DNA of 64,000 nucleotides from Temnopleurus reevesii. Lineage: Eukaryota > Echinodermata > Echinoidea > Temnopleuroida > Temnopleuridae. The DNA lies in the NCBI GenBank assembly GCA_036244855.1, contig BQKZ01000667.1, positions 1-64,000 of the forward strand, given 5' to 3'. The translations under genes were made by a program, and so were the position numbers. The notes under the pieces were generated by a model. That model had not been told where the DNA came from and ran no database searches. It was given only the letters and a program-made list of their open reading frames with translations. Numbering within the stretch: the first letter of the stretch is position 1; the number at the start of each line of letters is the position of its first letter. Below, piece by piece: positions 13,519 to 25,910 of this stretch.

Positions 13519-13705
13519 GAGACTAAGGAGGTGTTGTTCAAAATCAAGTGCAAATCAACTGCAACTTTGCAAATTGTAACACACATTTTCATTCGCGCAC
13601 AGTATGTGTATTTATCAAGACACGCATGAAACAATGAATTTGATTGGCGCGTTCCAATCAATTGCAAATTGCAATCAATTGCAACTTTTGAGCAACACCC
13701 CCTAA
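13519..13705 (+). mobile_element. Short inverted-repeat transposon with GGGGTGTTG-type ends
   Basis: GAGGTGTTGTTCAAAA near the left end is the complement, with few mismatches, of TTTTGAGCAACACCCC at the right. The repeat continues inward through CAA/TTG-rich sequence (GCAACTTTGCAAATTG and CAATTGCAAATTGCAATC). CTAAG flanks both sides (about 13523-13527 and 13701-13706), a possible 5-bp target duplication; TA is the alternative. About 180 bp, non-coding. Confidence 0.65.
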
Positions 13706-13940
13706 GTATCAAATACATACATTACTAATACTGTTACCATATGGAGTCAGTAAAAGTTGATATGGAACTGTTTTAGTGTACATTAAAATATCATTCATAA
13801 TTCATTAACATATATTTATGAAGTTCTGCCCTGCCCCATCAACTCAGCGCTGGAAAACAATGTTGGAACTGCAAAATTCTATATTTTAGTGTACATAAAT
13901 TAGAGTGAATTTGCTGGATTTCAGAGCTTGGTGCATATAA

Positions 13941-14064
13941 GCGGGTTATTATTTTCATATATTGAATGATTATTGTACACAAGTCTATAGGCATTCTGAT
14001 GAGTGACATTTGGGCAAATTCATAGTTGCAAAATTAGCAAAAATAAACCCCCAACTAAAACATC
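13941..14064 (+). repeat. Dispersed repeat, copy 2 (left arm of an inverted pair)
   Basis: Contains GGGTTATTATTTTCATATA, ATTGTACACAAGTCTATAGG and GAGTGACATTTGGGCAAATT. It aligns with the reverse complement of 14521-14630, forming an inverted pair about 460 bp apart. Confidence 0.6.
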
Positions 14065-14520
14065 AGCTTATACAGTAAGTGGCGATGCTCAGCCTCTTTC
14101 ATGGTACCCTGGATCATACCATGTTTACACAGGAGCCAATGGTGTTCATGTCAGCTATGAGCGGCTTATATTTGCTTTTACCAATGCCAATTCTCTGTGG
14201 TAATATGGATCTACCGCAGTGGGCACCAGCTGCAAACCAACAAAACTACACATATTTGTACTTCCATCTTTCTCAATATCTTTCTCTGATCTGTATGCGG
14301 AGGGTTGGATAGATGAACAAATTAATGTTGTCATGGCTCTTAAACAAATTTTATTTACTATCGGTCTTCATTTCATATATCCTGCTCACTATGTTTCATT
14401 ATAATCAACAAAATTATGATCCAGGAGGGTTATTCATGAAGTTTGTCACATCGACAAGCAGTCATTCAGAAACAGTTACCATAGCAACAGCTGGAACTAC
14501 TGTAAAAGCTGATTTTTTTG

Positions 14521-14630
14521 CTGTTTTTTTGGCATATTTCGCGACCATGAATTCCCTCAAATTTTCACTCATCAGGATGCCCACAGACTTGTGTATAAAC
14601 AAATTCTCCAAGTAATTGAATAATTCTTGC
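14521..14630 (-). repeat. Dispersed repeat, copy 3 (right arm of an inverted pair)
   Basis: Reverse complement of the repeat at 13941 and 7452. Matching blocks include CATGAATTCCCTCAAATTTT, CACTCATCAGGATGCCCACA and GACTTGTGTA. Confidence 0.6.
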
Positions 14631-14655
14631 CTTATCCCAACATGGATAAACACTG

Positions 14656-15194
14656 ATTGACAGTGCTTCAATTATTTATCTACCCAACACAAAAATCATT
14701 CAATTGAAATTCTCCAAGATTTTTCACAAACTGACTCTCCAAGTCTATGGTTATCCACACTTTCTTCATACTATCATTTTACACTTTATTACTTTCCTCA
14801 GTGTGATGACCATCATCCTTCCTCAGCTCATGACAATACCAAATATTAGAATTCAGTTTTCCTGTGTTTCAAGTGGTAGGCTGAATTCATCCTTTAATGC
14901 TCTTTTCCTTTATCTTGCATTTTTCATCACATCTCATCCCAACTATGTAGTTTTCCTTCTCTGTCTTGCTTTTCCATAGACATAAAAGGAAAAGAAAGAG
15001 ATATACTGAGAAAAAGGAATTAGATTAAAAAATAAATGGAAAATAAATAAAGAGAATATATGAAGAGGTTGATAGGATGTGGGGCAATCTGTGATATTGA
15101 AATGAAATAAAAACCTTGATACATCTGGGGAATGGGAACACTAATTCAATGTATCAGATATATTACCCCAAGTCTCATCTGAGGAGCTTCTCGT
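14656..15194. other. Gene-free AT-rich DNA
   Basis: No feature recognised between the inverted repeat pair and the three-unit array. Confidence 0.55.
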
Positions 15195-15760
15195 TAGAGT
15201 CACCAATCAAGGACAATTATTCAACCGCAGGTGTAAACTACGTTGGAGTAACCAACTTGTCTTATTCTTGTTGTGGACATCCTAAGTTTTTTTCCTCTGT
15301 TTTATACAGTCTCAGAATGTCCAATACCATTTTGGATAAATATCATGCAACATAACTTCTCTTTTCCACTTTTCCATGTCTTGGAGTCATCAATGAAGGA
15401 CAATTATTCAACCGCAGGTCTTAACTTCATTGGAGGAACTAACTTATTTTATTCTTGTCTTGGACATGCCAAGGTTACTTTTTTGAAAGTCCATCTATCT
15501 GTTTTATGCATTCTCAGAATGCCAAATATAAATTTGGATAAATATCATGCAACATGACTTCTCTATTCCACTATTTCATGTCTTGGAGTCATCAATGAAG
15601 GACAATTATTCAACCGCAGGCGTAAACTTCATTGGAGTAATCAACTTATTTTATTCTTGTCTTGGACATGCCAAGGTTTTTTGAAAGTCTATCTTTTTCT
15701 GTTTTATACAGTCTCAGAATGTCAAAATATCAATTTGGATGAAATTCATGCAACATTTCA
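15195..15760 (+). repeat. Three-unit tandem array, about 187-202 bp per unit
   Basis: The anchor GGACAATTATTCAACCGCAG occurs at 15211, 15398 and 15600. Units share TCTTGTCTTGGACATGCCAA-like and TCTCAGAATGTC-like blocks and end in ATATCATGCAACAT. Short open frames through the units are by-products of the repeat. Confidence 0.85.
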
Positions 15761-18700
15761 TTTCTTGTGTATTTATGTTTATGAATGTGACTTGCTCTAT
15801 ATTTTTAGTTGGAGTATATTTTTGGGGTAATTTCCATGAATTCTACCATTCCACTAGAAATCTTCACATGTTGAATCATGATACTACATTATTGCAAATG
15901 TATAATTGTCTGCCAAAAGCACAAGTATTAGAATTGTGTGGTCTGAAGTTATTTGATATCAGCTTCTTTCTCTCATTCTCCTCTTTATAATGACACAGAC
16001 TAAGTTGCAGGATTAATTATATATTCCAGTTTATTTATTGATTAGTTTTTAATTATTATATATGTTTTATTTTGGGGGCGAGAGGGGTTGTCAGTTGTTA
16101 AAGCTTTACATGTGAAATAAAACATGGGGCTACTGTATGGACACAATTGAAGATCTCTAACATAGTGACAACTGCACTGACATATACTTGCAAGACAGTT
16201 TCATGGAATTTTGTTTTATTATGGTGGTATGTAAAACCATTAATTGATATGTAGACATTGGAACTAATATAGGTGATTGATATATATTTTTTTATAATAC
16301 TAATTGTCATTCTTCGCTTTTTTATCCAAATTTATCCACTACAACCAAACAGAAAATTGGATAGATAAGAAATGACTTCAGAGTATTTTCAGAAGGAAGC
16401 TGGTTGGTGATAACAAACATTTTGATAGCACAGACAGGATATTACTGTGCACTAACAAGAAATTTAAGATGCAAAGGATATCCTGAAATATCTTCCAAAC
16501 AGCAGCTAGTAGAGAGGATATTCATTCCAATAATTTATCTTTTATGGAGAGGTTTTCCTGGCAACATATTCAGATGAGCAATAAACAGAGAAATTGTTAT
16601 TCCATTTAATGTCTTTTCAGGCTCTGCATATAACCATTTTAACAAATTATTAATGACAACGTTATCTAAGTATTTGACTTTGCCATTGTTATGTTTTCTC
16701 CAAAAGGGAATAATCACCAATAATTTCAAGTATTGCTATTGTCAGTTTTATGTACATGTAGATGGTCTTATGTGAAAAAAAGAAGAAATTATGAGGGGTT
16801 TAAACTACATTGCCATTTTCTTGCATTATCAAGCGCAGTGCATACCATAGTATGCTCTTCATGAAATACCATTGCTCAGAAGCAGGGGAAGTCTTCGGAA
16901 GTGTCAAGGGGGTCATTTGAATGACTTGTGTGTTTCTTATTACTCAGTCAATAAACTCCAGAATATTCTGCTCTAATGAATGCAAACTCCTTTGTGTATA
17001 CTGTTGATTTAGATTATTTGCCTGCTTATGTAAATTATTTTTAAATCATTTCTTAAAATTACCCTGAGCTGCATTTAAGAAAATCTGGATGAGTTATATC
17101 TAATTTCTGTCATGTATGCAACTACGAGTAAGATCATGACTTAGTGACATGCAATAATTGACCCCATCAACATATCTTGCTCACAAAGTGATTGTAGCCA
17201 ATGGGCAGTGTTGCATGATTACAAAGAAATCCTGACATAGCAGCAATTCAAATGGCACCATATTTTAACACAGAAGAACATGGGGTAATAAAATTGCAAA
17301 TGAATTAGTGTAACATTACCCTTTGGCTACCATTACTTCATGAAAAGGAGGACAAGGTATAAAAAAGAAAGAAAAATGACTTGATGTGGGTCTGTGGTTG
17401 CATACAAGGGCAAGCGGCCCACTTGTAGAGCCGCTGAAGACAGCTTTAGCAATCATTTAGATGCAGAGTCACAATTCTCACTACCAATTGAAAACTCATC
17501 AATCATGACTTTTGCCCTTTTTACGGAAAATGTCAGCCTGAAATGATTCCGCATTTTGTAGCGGTATTTTTTCGGGGGGTGGGGTGGGGGGGGGGGGTGA
17601 AAAGAAGAAGGAATGATGACACTGAATCCACAATCACTTACTGCAGATGTTGATATCGTCTCTCGTTTCAATTGCCCTTTATCTGTGTGATTTCCGTCTT
17701 CATGAGCAATTTGCTATTTTGAGATGTTTTGGTGAGATGGAAGTTGTTTTTCATTATTCATGTTTACTTTGTTTCAAACTCCTTTTGTTTAATGTACATG
17801 CAAAGATTGAACTTTTTATTGCAGAGAAGCAGAACCTTTTCTTCCTGGAGTTGTTTTGCATCATCTTTCAATTCAAGATTCTATCATTGCCTCACTCCCA
17901 TTTTTGTTTACTGATGATTTTATTGGGTGCAGCAATGACATTTTTCAGACTTATCTCTGTATTTATTTGCCATGAAAAGTATCTTTTTATGAAAAAAGAT
18001 GCATATCCAAATGGCTTTCAGACTTTATAATTGATTCTCAGTGGCGAGAGCTTAATCAGAAGTTTTCAGTAGCAAACATAGTGAAAAGTATTGTTAAAAA
18101 CACAATCTGTAAAATGGATACAATAGTTCACCAATCCCTTTCTCTCTTCAATATCTCTGCGTCCGATACTCTTCTGTTAATTTCCCATACTCTTTAGTTG
18201 CCTAGTTCATGATGTATAGATGTATTAGTGGTGAGGAGTGATTAATAAACATATTAGACATAAAACATGCATTAGGGGATTCCACTTTCTTCAACTCCTT
18301 GAAAGAGTCCTGCTTTTTTTAAATTTAAAGATATTCCTCTTTTTTTTCACTGAATACGGAGGTTGTTGACCGAATAAATGTGTATCTATGTGTGAACAAA
18401 CATGCAGTCTATGTTTCGGCTTGTGATAGGAAACCCTTGCGGACTTTGCACCGCTGAAATTGGCAACTGTAGCTACGTGATGGATCTGTTGCAATACAAA
18501 ATGTATGTGTTTAGTCCCAAGAAAGTGATTATTATAGTCATAAAAGAGCCTCGATTGACTGTAGATGAACAGAAAAGGGAAAATGGAAGAGGACTCTCTA
18601 ATTCTAGTAATGACTTAGGGGTAATGAATGTTAGACTATTCACCCATTTTATGAGCATAATGTTGTTGAATGTTGAAAGATGAGGTGGATAAAAAAGGAT

Positions 18701-20275
18701 AAATACAGAAAAAAATAGTCAAGCTCTTTATTCCATAAAGCATAAGTTCATTGATTTTTTTGGTGTAACATGACATGAATATACTTATTAATTTTCTTAA
18801 TGTGAAATCAAATTAATGAATTAATGTCATATTTTGATGTTAAGTTCATGCTAGCTTACACTGCAGTCTATCCATAAGCGCCATCCCTCCTATTACAGAT
18901 CAATATGTTTAATGACTAACCAGCAAGCCAAAATAGAATTTGACAGGTTATTAGCGGAAAGATGCGCCTGTATACACAGCGGTATGATTATGATGTCACT
19001 GATAAGCTCTGCTTTACAATACAGCTATTTATTCGCTGCAAATGTTTACACAAAGACTGTCACACTCCGGTCTCATCTTTCCTTGTCCCTGACGAACGTA
19101 CATCCTAATGGTCTCTGTAAGATGGCTGCCGTGTCATGCGCTCAGGGAGTATCGATGTTCGCGGATCACGATGCCTCGGCCTAACTCGATCTGACCGATG
19201 ATGGATATTTCATTAATCGGAGGTGCCGTCAAGTAGCATCATTGTTTAGGGGATTTTCTTGTCCCTCACATGAGCATAGAAATTGTGATCAAACCGATTT
19301 ATAGAAATCTGGTCAATAATTTTTCAATTAAAGCATCACTTTCTAATGAGCATTATCTATCAATTTTAGCACCTTCGTTTAAGCATTATATCCACTTCTT
19401 CACTTTAAAACACCTTATTTTTAAGGGGAAGGAGGAATGTGGTTCACAAAAGGTTTTTTTCAGATCTCTTACCTTATTAATTCCCTCAAAATTTAATTAA
19501 GATTATTGTAAATTTTGAAGAAAAAAAATCACTCTACTGGGAGAAATGCAACAAAGTGATTTACAAATATGTGAATAATAAGGAAATACTCTTTTTCATT
19601 TAGAGAAATTTAATGCTTCTCTTTTTTGAAATAAACAAATATATTGATGTTTTACAATATATGGCATGACATGTGCTCCGGAATATGTTGTACATGTATG
19701 ATAGTCACTAATTGTACGTGTATATCCCTATACGCCAGGAAATTAATATCGAACAATGTATTAGGCCTTCAAGCGGATGTGAGGCTTTTTAGTCCATCAC
19801 TTGAGTGGTTTGGACAAAGAATGGGTGCTATAATACTCTTTCAAAAGGCAATTAGGTGAATTGATAATAGCTGTCACATTAGTTATTACCCAATGTCAAC
19901 AAGGAAATTATTGAGTGACCTCGGAGCACACAGTGGATGGATGGTTGTGTATCGGTGATGCCATTGTATGTCTTGTAATATTTAAACCTGGATTTAATGT
20001 TCTCCCATCATATAGGTTAACTTCAAGGATGATGAAAATGTGAAATTACAAAGTGCCACGCTAAACAACAGGCCATGTGTGTTGTGAAGTTTGTAGCTAG
20101 AGCCTTGTAACATTAAGGTTTGTGATTAAACGCTAGTTTGACAGAGTACTTTGGATTGTCTATGGAACAAAATGCGGATGCAACAAATATTTTGATTGGA
20201 CATTTTCATTTGTTAGTAATCATAAACATTCATGTTTTGGCCCAGGTCATGATTTTGCAATTTTGTATACAATAG
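15761..20275. other. Gene-free AT-rich DNA
   Basis: Mostly AT-rich with a G run near 17575-17598. A GC-richer patch at about 18960-19230 is a possible regulatory module. Frames at 17647 (127 codons) and 18912 (90 codons) show no recognisable protein. Confidence 0.5.
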
Positions 20276-20375
20276 CAACTGTCAGCGATAGTGCTTTTCA
20301 TCCAATCACAATCAAGGAATTTGTCAGCGCTGATTAATTATCTCTGCGACAAATCTTGATGAAACACCCCCCTGG
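20276..20375 (-). mobile_element. Possible half of an inverted-repeat element
   Basis: The right part ends CGACAAATCTTGATGAAACACCCCCC, whose complement GGGGGGTGTTTCATC resembles termini of the 13519 type. TGTCAGCG occurs twice inside. No matching left end was found, so this may be a truncated relic. Confidence 0.25.
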
Positions 20376-22636
20376 TCACAATATTCAAGACCCAAATCAC
20401 AAATTTGTTTAAACTGCCCGCAAAGTTTTCAACACATGTTGCCTTCTATTGAGCATGTTTTAGAGCCTCCATGCATAACAGTCTCAGCCCCTTGTGTGGG
20501 CAGGACTAAGGTTCTGTTTATTCTGGCCATTTGGTTTGAAAGTTCACCATCACCAAGAATAGCAATATCCCTCACCTACTCAGCATGCCCTGACTTTGTT
20601 TTGAGTCACATATAAAGTGACAAGCACGTATTTAACAAACGTGCTAATGATCTTCAGGAGATACATCGGGTTGTTTAATGTACGTTGTGACCAGGAATTC
20701 AATTACACGTGGTGTAGAAGCAGAAATATTCATGACCTTTTAAATTTGTCCAAAGATTACAATTGTGAATTTTTAGCCATCTGTGTGTCATATACACTTA
20801 TGTAGACTGCATTCACATCTCCTTTTTAAAAGTTGCTTGAACTTTATTTTATTTCCAGTTTATCTTTAACAAGTGCATTTTTGTTTGTTGGATTAGTAAT
20901 TTTCTGAATAAGAAAATACAGTTTCTTTCATGTGCACCGCTCTCATGATGTTTTGTACTTAATCTCCACCATTTTATTCCCCTTTTTCAGTTATAACTCC
21001 CTCCTTATGTTCACATTGTTCTGTATGTGCCCTCCTTTCTTATTCACTCTCTCTCTCTTTCTCTGTCCTTCCTCCCTCCCCCTCTCTCTCTCTCCTTTCA
21101 TTCCCCTATATTGGCCCCCCTCCTTCTTTTTCTCTTCCTCCCCAATCTCCTCTTCTCCTGTCTCTCTATCACTCTGCCATCCTATTTTCTCACTCTCCCT
21201 CTTCCATTATTTCTGTTGATGATGTTCTGATGTACCTGTAAGTGCTTTTCGGCACAGAGACAATATTTTTCCTCGGCAAGTGTACGAAAATAGGCCAAGG
21301 CTCCAAGGTATTTAGTCCAAGTCATCCACTTTCCAGCGGGGGCGCTAAAGATTCCGCGGATGTCGATGTAAGGAGCCACGTATATACTCTATTGTCGTCG
21401 CACAGACGTTGCGCTTTTAATACGTGTCTGAGAATAGGGATTTGATGCACAGGATGGTTATGTACATGTATTGAAACAATATTGATGCTGTCACTTTTAT
21501 ATCGAAAGAGTTTATCTTTATTCTCTTCAAGAGATAAAAATATTTAGTTTTGTTCATCTCCAAAATGGTTGCAATATGTGCAAAATGGGGGTATATTTAA
21601 ATTTCCTTTTTAGAATGCATGTGCTTGTTATGTGTTTAAAGAAAATGACTCATCTAAGTATCTCATTGATACTTTATCTATGAATCTTATCCATAATCAA
21701 ATTAGATATGTCATTATTAGTTTTGAATTAAAAAAAAATCATAGTTATAGAATTTGATTTGTATAATAAAAGCAACAAAGGTGTTGAATAGATTTAAAAT
21801 CCCTATTGAAATTGCCAAGTGAAATGATAGGAATAAAACGATATAAAGATACATTGTTAGCACCCTTCTGCGTCAAAGCCAAATATTGATTCCACTGACT
21901 ACCCTTGATTAAAGAATACTTAATACACTAAACTAACAAATGTGGATAATGATTGCTCTAGATAATTACAATGAACATCAAATTGGCAGCCTCAAAGGCC
22001 TCTACATGCATCTAATTCGTCCTTGAATCGCCTCTCCATATAATAACCTTAATCATCATAAATGCAACGCTAGAGACATCATTACTTATATTTGATGGAT
22101 GAATTTCGTCAGATGAATTGGCCTAACAGGGAATATATTAAATAATCTCTGTATCAGGATGCGATTCATTCGGTGAGGATTAAATTCTATCCTATTCATT
22201 CTCTCTGGATGGTAGTATAGTCTGCATCCATTGGGGCTTTCCCTGATCGGTTTATTGTACTGGGTTTTGAGGACGGATCTCTTCTGAAAGAAATGTTTAA
22301 TTCTATAAGTTAGCAAGTTATTGAGATGGAGAAAGAAGAGTCTTAGGATTCATGGCATATCTACTTACAAATCGCGATGACATGGTTTTTAAGTAATTTA
22401 GGATGATTAGCTTATATATTTATGACGTTTATCAGAAGCACTTTTAGGTCCCTATGTAAGAATTAGTGTTTGAAAAATTAGCCTCATGAAAAGATACATG
22501 TATGTTGTAAGAGTTGGGAGATTTTAAAGCTCTATAAAAATTGAATTTTGATCAGTAATAGCCATGGTGAAGAAGTCAATATGAAATACATGTATGCTTA
22601 TATTGCCTCGAGTTGTTGTTCCTTGATATGAAGAAA
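20376..22636. other. Gene-free DNA
   Basis: Apart from the CT-rich tract at 20935-21220, holds a GC-richer CpG-containing patch at about 21240-21440 with 65-67-codon frames on both strands; neither is recognisable. Confidence 0.5.
20935..21220 (+). repeat. CT-rich tract
   Basis: TCTCTC and CCTCCC runs; overlapping Ser/Pro/Leu-rich frames are compositional. Confidence 0.8.
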
Positions 22637-23091
22637 GCCCACCACACACATTACTATTCGACCACCTTACGACTGGCTTGCGACTGAGTGAACCGATATG
22701 TGAACCGATATGTGACGTCATAATTCGGTGAGATTACCAGTCGCATAGACAGTTTTACGCAAACCGCAAGGCCACTCGTGAAAATTTGACATGTCAAATT
22801 CTTATGACCGATTCATAAGCTCACCTCCAATCAGACGAGAGCACTCATTATGTTGATTGTGATGTCATAATGAAATTATTAAAATAAGAGCGTTTCAAGA
22901 GTCATATTGAGATGTTGACGCATATTTTACCTCTGCGCAGCTACAAACTGATCATGCAACATTAATAATCAAAACACAGATCGGATTGTAAAATGTGCAA
23001 TGCTAATAAATTTAACTGGCTTACCATCCAGTGACGTCATCCAGCCACAAGCCAGTTGTAAGATGGTTGAGTCGTAACCTGTGTGGTGGGC
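22637..23091 (+). mobile_element. 455-bp non-autonomous DNA transposon with about 50-bp inverted termini
   Basis: The left end GCCCACCACACA and the right end TGTGTGGTGGGC are complementary, and the match continues inward with gaps through ACTGGCTTGCGACTG / CAGCCACAAGCCAGT. Both subterminal regions carry a perfect CRE palindrome TGACGTCA (22713-22720 and 23032-23039). The interior holds a tandem GAACCGATATGTGA pair and an 18-bp palindrome AATTTGACATGTCAAATT (22783-22800). No coding capacity. Confidence 0.8.
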
Positions 23092-23775
23092 CTAACTGAT
23101 GCAATGTCAGTGAGCTTTTTCTTCCAGCAGAGTTTATGGTATAGGTAACTCAACTATTCCAATTTATTTTTCTAAAGATATTGATGGGGATATATCTCTT
23201 TCCCCTCTGCCTTAATACTCCTTTTATTTTATTCATGTTCGTCTCTGCTCCCCCCACCCACCCCAAGTTTCATGTTCTTATCAGGAAGATGCCCTCCCCA
23301 TATTGTGATGAGCTTCTGCAGCCTGAAGATAACAGTATACCAATGATAACCTTCCAATCCCCTACTCCATCTCCCTTCATTCCTTTCTCTCCATCTCGCA
23401 TCTTCTTTCAGAAGTTTACACTTACAGTTTGATTAATTTGGAACCTAATCCATTTTGCCCCCATAAATGTCTATCTCCCCTGCAGTAACATGTCTCTCAT
23501 TTTCCATTCTTAATTTCATATATCTGTTCATTCCTGTTCTCACTCTGTCCCAAAATATACCCCCCTGAGATAAAGTCATGTGCTTATCATTCCTTCGTGT
23601 AGAACAACTTCAGCAATGTGATTGACCTCTGCTATACATGTGCATTTCATTTTTTATTCATTTTTTTGAAAACCGCCAATTCAAAGCCATATTTTTGTAT
23701 GGTACCTAATCTAAGAATGAAAATCACACTTTGTAATTATATGATAGGCCTAAAGCATCAAAAGCAAGCCCTAGA

Positions 23776-23953
23776 AACACGATATAAACTATTTTTGAAA
23801 AAATAAGTCAAACGCAAATTCAATGGTCTGTTGTAATGCTATTCAAATTGGAACAGGCTTGCGATTGTTGTGTCCTCACAGTTGAATACACGGCGTACGG
23901 TTCTATTGTCTATGGCCCACGTAACTTTTCTGAAATAGTTATTATATCATGTT
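23776..23953 (-). mobile_element. Short inverted-repeat transposon, family A copy 2
   Basis: Starts AACACGATATAAA (23776-23788) and ends TTATATCATGTT (23942-23953). It is the reverse-complement relative of 2697-2872, sharing interior blocks such as AAGTCAAACGCAA, GATTGTTGTGTCC and CAGTTGAATAC. It lies 13 bp from a second, unrelated element (23967). Confidence 0.8.
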
Positions 23954-23966
23954 TAGAGGAGGAATA

Positions 23967-24157
23967 CAGGGATGCCAACTCTTCCGGAATATGCATGAGA
24001 TGTGTTTTAATATGAATTCAAGGCTTTCATTACAAGTGAATAATGGTGTAGAGCATGGTTTTTGTTGTCATATATGTTTTCTTCCACTTCTTCAGCTGTA
24101 TTGTTGTTAACATTTTAATTTTGCTTGATGCATCTCAGGGAATGGATGGCATCTCTG
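23967..24157 (+). mobile_element. Short inverted-repeat transposon, family B copy 1
   Basis: The left end CAGGGATGCCAACT is mirrored by the right end GGATGGCATCTCTG; just inside lie TTCCGGAATATGCATGAGATG and TGATGCATCTCAGGGAATGG. About 191 bp, non-coding. Related copies lie at 33308-33488 and, more diverged, 60861-61007. Confidence 0.75.
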
Positions 24158-24589
24158 TGTAGGGTGAAAAACTAATGTAGTAATAATTGTTGGATATATT
24201 TTAAAAGAAATGAATTTGAATGGCAGTCTAATGCACCCTTTTATTGCTATTACATAATAATGTGATCGTGATGTTTGCATATTCCAATACATTGAAGGAC
24301 TATTAAAATGAGGCAAATTTAGTTTAAGATAACACAATTGACTGTGTTTTTATTCTAAAATGTCACATTTCCATGAAACAGTTCAATAATCCAGCATGCC
24401 TGTATTTTGAAATGTGAACATACATATTTGGTTATTCCATGGACATGCCCAGATCAGATGACCCCATTCATCTTTCTCAGTAAATCTCTCTTCTTACTCC
24501 CCCAAGATTGGACATCAGTTTTCATTCACATTTTTAATATGAAATTCCAATTTTGATTTCCATCCCTGCATCTTTCCCCTTGTTCTTGA

Positions 24590-24830
24590 CATCGGTTTAT
24601 TACTCCGATCGGAGCATCTCTTAGTTTCCTTGCCAGCAGACTCCGTTCTCCAGCCCCTTTCCCCCTGTTATTGTTGATATGAGAGGCAACCAAGGGTCAC
24701 CGAGTCCCTGGGTCTTTGGCTGGCGGGGATGGCTGCGGCTATTTATAGATCTCGTTTGACGTCATCGAGCAGGATGATGCCTCTTTGCTGCCCTCCTGGA
24801 CGAATTATGATTGACTTTTATTAAGAGAAA
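24590..24830 (+). promoter_or_regulatory. GC-richer patch with TATA-like and CRE motifs
   Basis: Unique-looking, GC-richer DNA inside AT-rich surroundings. It contains TATTTATAG (24740-24748) and a perfect CRE palindrome TGACGTCA (24757-24764). It could be a cis-regulatory module or promoter, but no transcript or exon is visible beside it. Confidence 0.3.
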
Positions 24831-24842
24831 CCAGCCGCTTGA

Positions 24843-25210
24843 ATGCCTGTGGGAGCTGTAACTGAAAGCAAAGCCCATGCACTGTTCACACCAGCAGATT
24901 TAAGTGTTTTTAAGAGCACTATGGGAGCTTTATTAATTGAAAGTAAAGCCCATGGAGCTCCTATCCCCCTGTTCACACGAGCAGATTTAAGTGTTTTTAA
25001 GAGCACTATGGGAGCTTTAATAATTGAAAGTAAAGCCCATGAAGCTCCTGTCCCCCTGTTCACACGAGCAGACATAAGTCATTTTTAAAGAGCACTATGT
25101 GAGCTGTATTAATTGAAAATAATACCCATGGAGCTTATCCCCCTGTTCACACCAGCAAATCTCAGGTTTTTAAGAGCATTTATCTGCTTAAATGCCTGTG
25201 GGAGGTAAAT
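24843..25210 (+). repeat. Tandem array, 72-89 bp period, four units plus a terminal fragment
   Basis: GGGAGC or variants occur at 24851, 24923, 25010, 25099 and (GGGAGG) 25200. Units share AAAGTAAAGCCCATG, TTCACACGAGCAGA and TTTTTAAGAGCACTATG. The first unit lacks a CCCCCTG segment. Because 87 is a multiple of three, about 80-codon frames stay open on both strands through the first units; no other coding evidence. Confidence 0.85.
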
Positions 25211-25689
25211 GGTAGAAGCTCATTCCTCAATGAGTTATTTTGCAGTCCAGTATGTCACTGTATATGTATGTCTCATTGCATGTGTTGGCTATTATTTATT
25301 TTGATTTTCAGCGCTGACTTTAGTCCACATACCGGTAATTGTTGCATGCACAATAAGAAGCTGCCACAAAGTATACCTTTATATAATGTAGTAATGGTTG
25401 CCAGATCAGTATAGCTATTGTTTTATAGTACTTCATATTTTTCTCAATAATGATTTCATCAAATGGCATTATACAATAGGTGTACGCTCGCTTGTAAAAT
25501 TCAACATTATCAAATCACCGTTTAAAAATTTTGTACAACATTTTCGTCTGATGTGAATAGCCTGTGGAAGCAAAGCCTACAGAGCTCTCATTCTCGCTTG
25601 CCCAAGTACCCCTCTGCATCGCCCCAAGACAATGTTGCTAACGCAATGATGATCCTGGCAAGGAAAAAAATGTGGTGATGCTCATCCCT

Positions 25690-25910
25690 GATCCATTTAG
25701 CTGTTTGCATCGTTCCATTTTCCCTTCCCGATTTCTGAATGATTCTCATTTTATTCCATCACCTCTCTCCGCATCTTCTCATCTCATCAGTATTCCGGTC
25801 TCTCTTTTCCCCCCTTTGCCTCTTTCCTACTATTTTAGCTTCTAATTTGAGTACCTCAATCCAATTTTCTATCTCCTGTTCTATATTTAAGTTGGCCTCA
25901 TCTCGTATGT
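25690..25910 (+). repeat. Pyrimidine-rich tract
   Basis: TCCCTTCC/TTTTCCCC-type DNA without coding signal. Confidence 0.6.

Noticed and set aside
15195..15760. Tandem array considered as a CRISPR array
   Set aside because: Units are 187-202 bp and similar throughout, without short repeats separated by unique spacers; the sequence is eukaryotic.
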